From: Treponema sp.
GTDB lineage: Bacteria; Spirochaetota; Spirochaetia; Treponematales; Treponemataceae
DNA length: 9,264 nucleotides
NCBI GenBank assembly: GCA_016297415.1
Contig: JAEDGQ010000079.1
Span: 1 to 9,264 of the forward strand
Direction: 5' to 3'
Position numbers and translations under genes: made by a program. Below are positions 1 to 7,503 of the stretch, piece after piece. The number at the start of each line of letters is the position of its first letter. Position 1 is the first letter of the stretch. The notes below the pieces were generated by a model. It searched no databases. It was not told the origin of the DNA and saw only the letters and a program-made list of their open reading frames with translations.

Positions 1-50
1 GGCAGCACAAAACGAGTGTTTTCGCAAGCCGTTTCACTCCTTTGCACCAT
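1..50 (-). other. Possible 5' end of a leftward ORF, cut by the window edge
   Basis: On the minus strand an ATG at 50-48 opens a frame that stays open to base 1 (16 codons, beginning MVQRSETACENTRFVL). No convincing Shine-Dalgarno lies just upstream. The stretch is richer in G+C (25 of bases 1-48) than the surrounding AT-rich DNA. It may be coding, or it may be part of the dispersed element described for 33-86. Sixteen codons cannot separate these options. Confidence 0.15.
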
Positions 51-86
51 TTTTCTATACAAAATCAGTTATAATGCGTTTGCCCT
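33..86 (-). repeat. Left arm of an edge-to-edge inverted repeat
   Basis: Read leftward on the minus strand, bases 86-69 are agggcaaacgcattataa. This is an exact 18-base match to plus-strand 9212-9229. After the core, both arms carry a diverged 13-14 nt stretch, then aaaaatgg (plus-strand 47-54 here, 9243-9250 on the right), then gtgaa (33-37 here, 9260-9264 on the right). The shared blocks keep the same order and almost the same spacing (one 1-nt gap). This suggests two related elements pointing outward, not a single chance match. The nature of the element is unknown. Confidence 0.6.
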
Positions 87-106
87 ATCTCTCTTCCTGC
101 TTTTAA

Positions 107-135
107 TTGAAATACAGTTTGTTTTCTACTATAAT
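107..135 (+). promoter_or_regulatory. Sigma70-type promoter for the smc operon
   Basis: TTGAAA at 107-112 (5 of 6 consensus) and TATAAT at 130-135 (6 of 6) are separated by exactly 17 bp. Transcription would start near 142, leaving a leader of about 40 nt before the smc GTG. The AGCTGGAG ribosome site at 164-171 is correctly placed for that start codon. No terminator-like hairpin is seen between here and serS, so this promoter probably drives at least the first four genes. Confidence 0.8.
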
Positions 136-180
136 TGTAAGGTAAAAGTATTAGAAAAAAATTAGCTGGAGTAAAAAAAA

Positions 181-3100
181 GTGTTTCTTAAAAGTCTGGA
201 CATTTTCGGATTCAAATCATTTGCAGATAGAACTCATGTAGAGTTTGCAGACGGTATTACTGCTCTTCTCGGACCAAACGGCTGTGGAAAAAGTAATGTT
301 GTTGATGCAGTAAAATGGGTTCTTGCTGAAAATAAAGCAAAAAATTTACGTGCCGATACAATGGAATCCGTTATTTTTAACGGAACTGAAACTCGTCCTC
401 CTCTCAATATTGCGGAAGTAACACTTACAATTGCCAACGATAAGGGACTTCTTCCAGTTGATGATACAGAAATCGCAATCAAACGCCGTCTTTACAGATC
501 TGGAGAAAACGAATATTACCTTAATAATCGTCAGGTAGGTCCAACAGAAATCCGCCGGCTGTTCATGGATACAGGTGTAGGAAAAGCAGCATATTCTGTA
601 ATGGAACAGGGAAAAATCGATCAGATACTTTCTTCAAAACCAGAAGACCGTCGTTATCTTTTTGAAGAAGCTGCAGGTATCAGCCGTTCTAAGTCTGAAT
701 GTGCAGAAGCAGAAAGAGAAATTGAACGTACTCGTCAGAATCTTGCACAAATTGAAATTGCTCTTGCTGAAAATAAACGTAATTACGAAACCTTAAAAGT
801 TCAGAGTGAAAAAACAATTAAATACCGCCAGTACAAAGAAGAAATTTTCAACTACGAACTGGACATTCAGCTTTTAAGATTAAAGGAATTTACACAGGAC
901 AAGGCTCGTCAGGAAGCTTCAAAAACAGAACTGGAAGAAAAACGAACAAAAATCCAGAAAGAAATTGAAGAGATTCAGGCAACTCTTTTTGAAAACAACG
1001 AAAAAAAGAAGGAACTGCAGACAAAATTCAATGACCTTCAGGTTGAACTTGCAAGAGTTCAGATTGAAAAAACAAATAAACTGCAGCGTGCCCAGGAATA
1101 TAATCTTCAGGCAAATCAGATTAAAGAAAAAATCGGCATTCTGGAAGTAAAAAAAGATTCCATTCAGGATAAGATTGATACATTTAACGAAGAAATTGAT
1201 GAACGTGAAGCTGATCTTCACTCAAAAACAAAGCAGCTTGAAACTGTAAAAACTAACATCAATTCTTTTACAGACAACATTACTTCGTCAAATAATCAGA
1301 TTACAGAAAATGACAGACTGGCTAATGAAGGTGCAAAAGATATTGAAAACTTAAATTCTGAAATTGCATCCCTTCAGAATCAGTTAGGAGAAATCACAGA
1401 AGATATTGTAAAAGAACTTGATGCTAAACTTAAAGATTCAGGTTTTTCTTCAAATGCAGCTAAACAGGCTAAAGAAGAACTTGAAAGTTCAATTGCAAAA
1501 CTCAAGATTTTTGCTGAAGGCCGCAAAAACATTTTCTCAGATTATGCTTCACTTACAGGTCATTCAGAAGAAGAAAACCTGAAAATTGTACAGGACGCAA
1601 TAAAAGCTTTTTCTGAAATTTCAACAATTGCAGAAAATGTTGAAAAAGCTGTTTCAAGCTACGAAAAAGCCATGCCAGACTTTATTGAAGAATTCATTTC
1701 TCCTGAAGGTATCATCACAAAAAAACGTGATATTGATTCAAAAATCGATTCAATCAAAACACAGATTGAAACAATTCAGGAAAGAATTTCCGGCTACAGA
1801 AAACAGAACTCAGAACTTGTTAAGAAAATCAATGAATACAGAGATACACTTAACCAGCTTCGCGTAACCGAAGCTTCAATGCAGCAGTCAATTTTCGGCG
1901 TTAAACAGAATGTGGAAATCTTAAGACGTTCTCTTGTAAGTGAACAGTCAAATCTTCGTCAGAACGAAGAAGAGCTTCTTTCGGAACAAAGACATCAGGA
2001 AGAACTGAATGACCAGATTATAGAAATTCAGGGAGAACTGGCATCCATTGAACGCCGCGGACAGAAATGTGCAGACGAAATGAACAGCATTAATAACGAA
2101 ATCAGCCGCTGCAACAGTTCTGATAGTGGAACTCAGAATAAACTTGAGAAAAAGCAGGAAGAACAGAGAAAAACTCAGGCACAGTATGAAAAACTTGCTA
2201 TGGATCTTGTTACAAGCGACACTGATATCCGCAACATAAAACAGAACTTTATTGAAACTCACAGCCGGGATCTTATGGAATTCGAAGAAAGAATGTATAA
2301 GATATCAACTCCAGCTGCTGTTCTCAGAGAAAAACTTTCTAAAACAAAGGAAGATTTCAAAAATCTCGGTTCTGTAAACCTTATGGCCCCAGAAGAATTT
2401 GTAGAACAGAAAGAACGCTACGAAAAACTTCAGGCAAACTTTGACGATACAAACAAAACTCTTGAAGATCTTATCCGCATTTCTGAAGAAATTAAGACTA
2501 AATCTACAGAAATGTTCCTTGATACATACAACAAGATTAAAAAGAACTTCCACAATATGTTCCGCCGCCTCTTTAATGGTGGTCGTGGGGAACTTAGACT
2601 TGTTGATCCACAGAATGTTCTCACATCTGGTATTGATATTTACGCCGAACCACCAGGGAAAAAACTGCAGAATATTGCCCTTCTTTCCGGTGGTGAAAAG
2701 ACAATGACAGCTGTTGCCCTTCTCTTTGCAACATATCAAGTTCGCCCAAGTCCGTTCTGTCTTCTGGACGAAATTGACGCTGCCCTTGACGATAAAAACG
2801 TAACAAGTTTTGTACATGCCTTAAGATCATTTGCAAAACTCTCTCAGTACATTGTAATTACACATAACAAAAAGACAGTAATGGGTGCCAGCACAATGCT
2901 TGGTGTTACAATGCAGGAATCTGGTGTTTCAAAGATTATGACAATGCGTCTTGATAAAGAAATTACACCTGATACAGAAGATTCAGAAGAAGAATTTATC
3001 GAAGAAGATGTAGCTCCTGAAGAAAATGTTTATATTCCTCCTCGTCCTGCAAAACGTATTCATAATCCTGACGGAACTATTACAGATCCGGAAATTGAAA

Positions 3101-3237
3101 AACGTGCTAAGGCAGCTAAAGAAGCTGCAAAAAAAGCAAGGGAAGAAGCTCGTCTTGCAAAGCAGGAAGCTGAAGCTAAAAACGATTCTTCAACTCAGCC
3201 TGCTTCAGAAAAAACTGAAGATAAGGTTCAGGAATAA
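181..3237 (+). CDS. smc: Chromosome partition/condensin ATPase SMC (P115-like)
   Basis: This is the structural maintenance of chromosomes ATPase, which in bacteria folds and helps segregate the chromosome, usually with ScpA and ScpB (not in this window). The 1018-aa protein starts MFLKSLDIFGFKSF as family members do. It has Walker A GPNGCGKS at residues 31-38, Q-loop MEQGKID with Q143, and EEAAG shortly after. The C-terminal head carries the ABC signature LSGGEK at 835-840, Walker B with DEID at 863-866, and H-loop H895. Two coiled-coil arms run at about 165-410 and 520-770. The protein is shorter than the usual ~1150-1200 aa. The central segment at about 411-520 lacks the glycine-rich hinge pattern, and a 94-aa charged tail follows the normal end near residue 924. 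The GTG start is supported by GGAG at 168-171 and by the conserved N-terminus. Confidence 0.96.
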   Translation: MFLKSLDIFGFKSFADRTHVEFADGITALLGPNGCGKSNVVDAVKWVLAENKAKNLRADTMESVIFNGTETRPPLNIAEVTLTIANDKGLLPVDDTEIAIKRRLYRSGENEYYLNNRQVGPTEIRRLFMDTGVGKAAYSVMEQGKIDQILSSKPEDRRYLFEEAAGISRSKSECAEAEREIERTRQNLAQIEIALAENKRNYETLKVQSEKTIKYRQYKEEIFNYELDIQLLRLKEFTQDKARQEASKTELEEKRTKIQKEIEEIQATLFENNEKKKELQTKFNDLQVELARVQIEKTNKLQRAQEYNLQANQIKEKIGILEVKKDSIQDKIDTFNEEIDEREADLHSKTKQLETVKTNINSFTDNITSSNNQITENDRLANEGAKDIENLNSEIASLQNQLGEITEDIVKELDAKLKDSGFSSNAAKQAKEELESSIAKLKIFAEGRKNIFSDYASLTGHSEEENLKIVQDAIKAFSEISTIAENVEKAVSSYEKAMPDFIEEFISPEGIITKKRDIDSKIDSIKTQIETIQERISGYRKQNSELVKKINEYRDTLNQLRVTEASMQQSIFGVKQNVEILRRSLVSEQSNLRQNEEELLSEQRHQEELNDQIIEIQGELASIERRGQKCADEMNSINNEISRCNSSDSGTQNKLEKKQEEQRKTQAQYEKLAMDLVTSDTDIRNIKQNFIETHSRDLMEFEERMYKISTPAAVLREKLSKTKEDFKNLGSVNLMAPEEFVEQKERYEKLQANFDDTNKTLEDLIRISEEIKTKSTEMFLDTYNKIKKNFHNMFRRLFNGGRGELRLVDPQNVLTSGIDIYAEPPGKKLQNIALLSGGEKTMTAVALLFATYQVRPSPFCLLDEIDAALDDKNVTSFVHALRSFAKLSQYIVITHNKKTVMGASTMLGVTMQESGVSKIMTMRLDKEITPDTEDSEEEFIEEDVAPEENVYIPPRPAKRIHNPDGTITDPEIEKRAKAAKEAAKKAREEARLAKQEAEAKNDSSTQPASEKTEDKVQE

Positions 3238-3240
3238 AAA

Positions 3241-3606
3241 ATGCTTGACTTTGATGAACTTAAAGAAAAAGTATCTGATTTCTTCTACGAAAAGCCTGTA
3301 CTGGCAAGAATTTCCTGTGGAATCATTATTCTTTTTCTTATGGGGCTCATTGTAATTTTTATTCAGTCTTCTCCCCCAAAGAGCAAAATAAAACATGCCA
3401 AAACAAATGTAATTCTTGATGGACCACCAGAAATTCCTCAGGGACCAGACATTGAAAAAGATTATTATCCTTATCGTACTCCAAAAGAAGCCTGGAGTGA
3501 TGAAGAAATTGATCAGTACTTTACCCCTCCAGATCATAAAATGATGAAAGATCTGGAAAAAGCAAATGATAAAATCGTTTCAGAAATAACAGGAGCAGCT
3601 CTGTAA
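3241..3606 (+). CDS. Small single-pass membrane protein of unknown function
   Basis: This 121-aa protein is not recognised as a named family. Residues 1-20 are charged and mixed (MLDFDELKEKVSDFFYEKPV). One clear transmembrane helix follows at about 22-41 (ARISCGIIILFLMGLIVIFI). A soluble segment of about 80 residues then begins with a basic patch and a Pro-rich stretch (DGPPEIPQGPD), continues with YYPYRTPKEAWSDEEIDQYF, and ends in a probable helix. No lipobox or signal-peptidase site is evident, so it is probably anchored in the inner membrane. The C-terminal part may be periplasmic, but flanking charges do not settle topology. It starts 3 nt after the smc stop, with AGGA at 3230-3233 inside the smc coding end. 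Its stop shares one base with the next start (TAATG). Co-translation with smc and the lipoprotein is therefore likely. Confidence 0.85.
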   Translation: MLDFDELKEKVSDFFYEKPVLARISCGIIILFLMGLIVIFIQSSPPKSKIKHAKTNVILDGPPEIPQGPDIEKDYYPYRTPKEAWSDEEIDQYFTPPDHKMMKDLEKANDKIVSEITGAAL

Positions 3607-5348
3607 TGTTTAAGTTTAAAACTGTATTATTTACAATTTTTTCCATCTGTCTCATTACTCTTGCTTCATGTGGAACAACAAAATCCACTAAAGAACATAT
3701 AATTATTGATACGACTCCAGCTGACAGTAAGCCTTTTGAAGATATAGAAATTCTTCCTGAAAAAGACGTACCTGATGTAGTTGTTGATACAACTACTGTT
3801 CCCCAGCCTGAAATAAAAAATAATTCCCCTGTAACTGCTGGTGATTCAGAAAATGAAGAAATTAATGGTGTTTCCCGGCAGGAACATTCTGCTGACGTAA
3901 CAATCGACCAGACAAAAACTTCCTCTGAAAATGAAAAAACTGATTGTGTTTCCCAGCAGGAACAGTCTTCAGAAATTGAAGAACAAGCAGAAAAGATTGA
4001 TGCCGAAGATATTCTTTCAAATCCTGTAAATGTGGATGAAACAGAAACATTTGTTGAACCTGCCGTTCAGGATGCTGAAGAAGTTATTGAACAGACAGAA
4101 ACAAAACCTGCAGATGCTGATGATGAAGATTTTTTGCCAGAGCCTGAAACTGTAGACCAGAAACCTGAAGCTGTAGAACCCGCAACAGTAGAAGTAAAAG
4201 AAACAGAAAATCCTGCTGCTGAAGTTCAGACCCCCCAGGTAAAAAAAGAAGCAGCTTCTGTTAAAACTACAGAAACAGTTAAAAATGCAGATACAGCTTC
4301 TTCAATAGTTACATCTACAAAAACAGAACAGAAACAGCCTGTTGAAAAAACTGAAGAAAACAGAGAAGCACCGGTTGCTGTCCAGACTTCCGGCGGAGAA
4401 GTTGATTTATTCAAAAATCTGGCCGTAATTGAACCAAGCCGTTCAATGAAAGTTAAAAGAAATCAGTTTGTAGATGTTGTATATCCTGGAAACGGATGGA
4501 TTTATATTGGAGAAACTGAAACAGATCCTAAATTCCGTTATTTTGGACGGAAACTTGGAACAGAAAATACAGTATTCACTCTCCGTTCAATAAAAGCGGG
4601 AAAAACCTATCTTCACTTCTACAAAAATGATGTTCTTACAGCACAATATATTGACGATTACCTTGAAGTTGAAGTGGTTAATGAAACAGCAGGAAACAAT
4701 GAAAAGGCCATTGCCCCTTCTTATGCAGAAGTTGTACCACCAAAACCTGTAAGAGGCGTAACAACAATAGAAGCTGAAACTCCAGAGCCTGAAGTTCAGG
4801 AGCAGAGTGTGCCTCAGCTTCCATACAAAAAAGCTGCAGCTTCCAAAAAAGAAGAATCCGCTAAAGAACAGATTTCTTCACAGCCTGCTCAAGATGACAG
4901 CCGTGTAAAAACAATTATTCAGAACACAGAAGAAAAAACTGATTCAAGTCTCAACAATACAATTCCAGCAGTTACACCATCCGGAACATCAGCTGATTCA
5001 TCAGCATCTACAACTGAAACACCTGCACCAGAAGAAAAAACACCTCTTGTAATAAATACAGATCCTTCAAAATCTCTTCTCGATCAGGCTAAAAATTCTC
5101 TGAAAAACAAAAAGTACCAGCTTGCCCTAGCCCAGATCAGATCTTATCTGGACACAGCAAACACAAAGCTTGACGAAGCCTTTTATGTTCAGGGACAGAT
5201 TCTTGAAGCAGACAGCGATGTAAGAAATATTCGTTCTGCCATTGATTCTTATGAAACAGTTATCAAAAAATATCCGGCCAGTAAATTCTGGAATCAGGCT
5301 AATAAACGAAAAATCTTCTTAAACAGATTTTATATAAACATTTACTAA
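3606..5348 (+). CDS. Large lipoprotein with acidic linkers, a beta domain and a C-terminal TPR-like segment
   Basis: This 580-aa secreted lipoprotein has no name I can support. Its signal peptide (MFKFKTVLFTIFSICLITLASC) ends in a lipobox with Cys22. Residues ~25-262 form a long linker rich in Glu, Thr, Val and Pro, with a degenerate internal repeat at 81-98 and 107-124. Residues ~266-358 look folded and beta-rich (VDVVYPGNGWIYIGET; a later stretch ending LEVEVV), possibly an Ig-like domain. A second Pro/Ser/Thr linker covers ~359-485. Residues 486-580 form paired helices of TPR type (LLDQAKNSLKNKKYQLALAQ; AIDSYETVIKKYPASKFW), similar in style to the TPR parts of YbgF/BamD-like envelope proteins. 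AGGAG at 3591-3595 lies 10 nt before the ATG, and the start overlaps the previous stop by one base. A periplasmic scaffolding role is an inference from architecture only. Confidence 0.85.
   Translation: MFKFKTVLFTIFSICLITLASCGTTKSTKEHIIIDTTPADSKPFEDIEILPEKDVPDVVVDTTTVPQPEIKNNSPVTAGDSENEEINGVSRQEHSADVTIDQTKTSSENEKTDCVSQQEQSSEIEEQAEKIDAEDILSNPVNVDETETFVEPAVQDAEEVIEQTETKPADADDEDFLPEPETVDQKPEAVEPATVEVKETENPAAEVQTPQVKKEAASVKTTETVKNADTASSIVTSTKTEQKQPVEKTEENREAPVAVQTSGGEVDLFKNLAVIEPSRSMKVKRNQFVDVVYPGNGWIYIGETETDPKFRYFGRKLGTENTVFTLRSIKAGKTYLHFYKNDVLTAQYIDDYLEVEVVNETAGNNEKAIAPSYAEVVPPKPVRGVTTIEAETPEPEVQEQSVPQLPYKKAAASKKEESAKEQISSQPAQDDSRVKTIIQNTEEKTDSSLNNTIPAVTPSGTSADSSASTTETPAPEEKTPLVINTDPSKSLLDQAKNSLKNKKYQLALAQIRSYLDTANTKLDEAFYVQGQILEADSDVRNIRSAIDSYETVIKKYPASKFWNQANKRKIFLNRFYINIY
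3846..3896 (+). repeat. Degenerate tandem repeat in the lipoprotein linker, copy 1
   Basis: This segment encodes SENEEINGVSRQEHSAD. It recurs 78 bp (26 codons) downstream at 3924-3974 as SENEKTDCVSQQEQSSE. At the DNA level the blocks gaaaatgaa and gtgtttccc/gcaggaaca are shared. The identity lies in both DNA and protein, which fits an internal duplication that has since diverged. Confidence 0.6.
3924..3974 (+). repeat. Degenerate tandem repeat in the lipoprotein linker, copy 2
   Basis: This is the second copy of the 3846-3896 unit, encoding SENEKTDCVSQQEQSSE. Only two copies are recognisable. The rest of the linker has a similar composition (E, T, V, P, A) without a clear period. Confidence 0.6.
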
Positions 5349-5363
5349 TCTCGGGAGAAAAAA

Positions 5364-6059
5364 ATGAAATTATCTAAATTATGTTTAGCTTTATCTGCAG
5401 CTCTTATACTTACTTCATGTACTGTAAAAACTACAGAAAACAACAAAAGAACAGTTACTGTTACAGGTACAAGTTCAATTACAGTTGAACCAGACAATTG
5501 TACCCTTGTTTTTTCTGTTAGTACAAAAGGAAAAGAAGCATCACAGACTGTACAGAACAACAGTGCAAAAATGACTAAAGTTCAGGATGCAATCATAGAA
5601 CTTGGAATATCAAAAGACAATATTTCTACAGAAAACTACAGCATAACCCCTGAATTCAGAGCTGACCGCCAGACTGTTTCAGGCTATACAGTAACAAACA
5701 GATTTTCTATTTTTACAAAAGACCTGCCTTTAACAGGAGAAATTGTTGATGTTTCATTAAAGAATGGAGCTTTAATTTCTGAATGTAATTTTGGAATTTC
5801 TGACATTGATATTTACGTTAAACAAGCCAGAACACTTGCTGTACAGAACGCCCAGGATGCAGCAAACCTTATTGCAGGAACAAGCGGTGCAATGCTTGGA
5901 AAAGTTATTTCCATCCGTGAAATCTATGAATCAGACTCCTTTTTATCTCATAAAAAGAATAAAGATTCTGAAAATTCAACAGCTTCAGGTATTACAGTTG
6001 CAACCCCAGGTAAAACAAAAATTGAAAAAACTGTTGCAGCAGTTTATGAATTGAAATAA
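5364..6059 (+). CDS. SIMPL-domain (DUF541/BP26-type) lipoprotein
   Basis: This 231-aa envelope lipoprotein has a signal peptide ending in LTSC, with Cys19 as the lipidation site. The rest matches the SIMPL pattern. A first strand TVTVTGTSSITVEPD comes at about 30-44. Next is a helix with KMTKVQDAIIELGI and a strand with STENYSITPEF, followed by SGYTVTNRFSI. A helix with IVDVSLKNGA precedes the late ARTLAVQNAQDAANLIAG helix and the segment GKVISIREI. SIMPL proteins are periplasmic or outer-membrane associated (BP26/OMP28 is one). Their molecular role is poorly defined, so none is assigned. It begins 15 nt after the preceding gene, with GGGAG at 5353-5357 placed 6 nt before the ATG, and is probably in the same transcript. 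Length is typical for the family. Confidence 0.88.
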   Translation: MKLSKLCLALSAALILTSCTVKTTENNKRTVTVTGTSSITVEPDNCTLVFSVSTKGKEASQTVQNNSAKMTKVQDAIIELGISKDNISTENYSITPEFRADRQTVSGYTVTNRFSIFTKDLPLTGEIVDVSLKNGALISECNFGISDIDIYVKQARTLAVQNAQDAANLIAGTSGAMLGKVISIREIYESDSFLSHKKNKDSENSTASGITVATPGKTKIEKTVAAVYELK

Positions 6060-6079
6060 TCACATTAAAAGAATAAACT
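6051..6079 (+). promoter_or_regulatory. Candidate promoter for serS
   Basis: TTGAAA at 6051-6056 overlaps the last codons of the SIMPL gene. After 17 bp comes TAAACT at 6074-6079 (4 of 6 consensus). Transcription would start near 6086, about 34 nt before the serS ATG. No terminator precedes it, so serS may be served both by this promoter and by read-through from the smc operon. Confidence 0.4.
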
Positions 6080-6092
6080 ATTAAAGTTATTT

Positions 6093-6141
6093 AAAGGCAA
6101 AAATGCCAGAGGAAAAAAAATGCTTGATCTTAAATTTGTAA
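6093..6141 (+). promoter_or_regulatory. serS leader: small hairpin plus 12-codon ORF overlapping the serS start
   Basis: GGCA AAAA TGCC at 6096-6107 can form a 4-bp stem with a 4-base loop, ending just before the serS ribosome site AGAGGA (6108-6113). A second ATG at 6103-6105, in the loop and 3' stem, has its own AAAGG at 6093-6097. It opens a frame different from serS: MPEEKKCLILNL, with stop TAA at 6139-6141, 19 nt inside serS. Initiation there would compete with or be coupled to serS translation. It could equally be chance in A-rich DNA. No T-box elements are seen. Confidence 0.25.
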
Positions 6142-7448
6142 AAGAAAATCTTGATGCAGTAAAAAAGAATATTGCTGACCGTAACATGGTTGCAGATGCA
6201 GATCTGGTTGTAAAACTCTACGATCAGAGAACAGCACTTACAACAAGTCTTCAGTCTCTTCAGCAGAAGCGTAATGAAAACGCTGCTAATATGAAACAGA
6301 AGCTTGATCCAGAAACTCGTGCTAAGTACATCGAAGAAGGCAAAAAAATCAAGGATGATGTAGCAGCAGCTGAAAAAGAACTTCAGGATGTTGAAGCTAA
6401 ACTTGATGAAGCAGCCCGCCAGCTTCCAAATATGTGTCATCCGGAAACACCAATCGGAAAACTTGATACAGAAAACCTGGAAGTTAAAAAAGTCGGAACT
6501 CCGCGTAAGTTCACATTTAAGCCAAAAAGCCATGTTGAACTTGGTGAAGAACTTGATCTTATTGATTTTGAACGTGCAACAAAAGTTTCTGGTGCTAAAT
6601 TCTACTATCTTAAAAATGAAGCTGTATTCCTTGAAGAAGCACTCATTATGTATGCTTTGAATATTCTTCGTAAACATGGATTTACACCATTCATTACTCC
6701 AGATGTTGCCCGGGAAGAAGTTCTTAAAGGCATTGGTTTTAATCCACGGGGAAATGAATCAAATGTTTATGCTATTGAAGAAGAAGGTACTTGTCTTGTA
6801 GCTACAGCAGAAATTACACTGGGTGGTTTCCATTCAGGTGAAATTCTTAATAAGTCTGCCCTTCCACTTATGTATTGTGGTCTTTCACATTGTTTCCGTC
6901 GTGAAGCAGGTGCCGCAGGACAGTTCTCTAAGGGACTTTATCGTGTTCATCAGTTTGATAAAGTTGAAATGTTTGTATACTGTCTTCCAGAAGATTCTGA
7001 TAAACTTCATGAAAAACTCCGCTTAATTGAAGAAGAAATTTTCACCGGTCTTGGTCTTCCATTCCATGTTGTTGACACATGTACTGGTGACCTTGGTGCT
7101 CCAGCTTACCGTAAGTGGGACCTTGAAGCATGGATGCCAAGCCGTGCAACAGAAGACAAACCTGAAGGAGATTATGGTGAAGTTACATCAACTTCAAACT
7201 GTACAGACTTCCAGGCTCGCCGTCTGAATGTAAAATACCACGATGATGACGGAAAAAATAAATACGTTCATATGCTTAACGGTACTGCAATCGCAGTTGG
7301 ACGTGCTATGCTTGCCATTATGGAAAACTACCAGAACGAAGACGGATCTATTACAGTTCCAGAAGTTCTCGTTCCATTCTGTGGATTTGATAAGATCGGT
7401 CCAAAATCAAGCATAAAGGATCCTGTTTATCACGCTTCTAAAAAATAA
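6120..7448 (+). CDS. serS: Seryl-tRNA synthetase
   Basis: This cytosolic class II aminoacyl-tRNA synthetase charges tRNA-Ser (and tRNA-Sec where present) with serine, using ATP through a seryl-adenylate. The protein is 442 aa, slightly longer than the common ~425. An N-terminal tRNA-binding helical hairpin lies at about 25-105 (rich in K, E and Q). The catalytic core shows the motif 1 proline P194 in FITPDV, the serine-site TAE at 229-231, and motif 2 FRREAGAAG beginning F259-R260-R261, followed by YRVHQFDKVEMF. It also has TSNCTDFQARRLN, and motif 3 NGTAIAVGRAMLAIMENYQ at 387-405 with the ATP-binding R395. All expected key residues are present, so it should be active. The ATG at 6120 is set by AGAGGA at 6108-6113 (6-nt spacing) and by the usual start MLDLKFVKENLD. 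Confidence 0.97.
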   Translation: MLDLKFVKENLDAVKKNIADRNMVADADLVVKLYDQRTALTTSLQSLQQKRNENAANMKQKLDPETRAKYIEEGKKIKDDVAAAEKELQDVEAKLDEAARQLPNMCHPETPIGKLDTENLEVKKVGTPRKFTFKPKSHVELGEELDLIDFERATKVSGAKFYYLKNEAVFLEEALIMYALNILRKHGFTPFITPDVAREEVLKGIGFNPRGNESNVYAIEEEGTCLVATAEITLGGFHSGEILNKSALPLMYCGLSHCFRREAGAAGQFSKGLYRVHQFDKVEMFVYCLPEDSDKLHEKLRLIEEEIFTGLGLPFHVVDTCTGDLGAPAYRKWDLEAWMPSRATEDKPEGDYGEVTSTSNCTDFQARRLNVKYHDDDGKNKYVHMLNGTAIAVGRAMLAIMENYQNEDGSITVPEVLVPFCGFDKIGPKSSIKDPVYHASKK

Positions 7449-7461
7449 ACAGATTAAAGAC

Positions 7462-7503
7462 AAAAAAAGCCGGTTCTCTGTAATTCAGGAACCGGTTTTT
7501 TTT
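7462..7503. terminator. Bidirectional Rho-independent terminator between convergent genes
   Basis: A stem of CCGGTTC (7470-7476) pairs with GAACCGG (7489-7495). An inner CTG/CAG extension and the loop TAATT follow after a one-base bulge. An A7 tract precedes the stem and a T8 tract follows it. The rightward transcript (serS) therefore ends in a U-run, and the leftward transcript, read on the other strand, does too. The T-tract reaches into the stop codon (7502-7504) of the minus-strand gene, whose hairpin begins only 6 nt past its stop. Confidence 0.93.

Noticed and set aside
1948..2817. Minus-strand ORFs of 104-170 aa inside smc (also at 919-1221)
   Set aside because: They lie opposite strong smc coding sequence, are rich in F/C/L as expected from antisense of a Lys/Glu-rich coiled coil, and lack ribosome sites.
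3026..3355. Plus-strand 109-aa ORF across the smc/membrane-protein junction
   Set aside because: It is an out-of-frame shadow of the smc tail and the next gene. It overlaps both well-supported frames.
3605..3609. Frameshift or gene fusion at the TAATG junction
   Set aside because: Both frames have proper starts, stops and ribosome sites, and the second begins with a clean signal peptide. It is normal stop-start coupling.
6060..6119. T-box or other amino-acid-responsive leader for serS
   Set aside because: The leader is only about 34-60 nt, has no T-box consensus or terminator/antiterminator pair, and the small ORF contains no serine codons.
6087..6677. Minus-strand 196-aa ORF opposite the start of serS
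   Set aside because: It is antisense to the conserved serS N-terminal region. Its Phe/Cys/Ile-rich composition mirrors the A-rich sense strand, and it has no motif.
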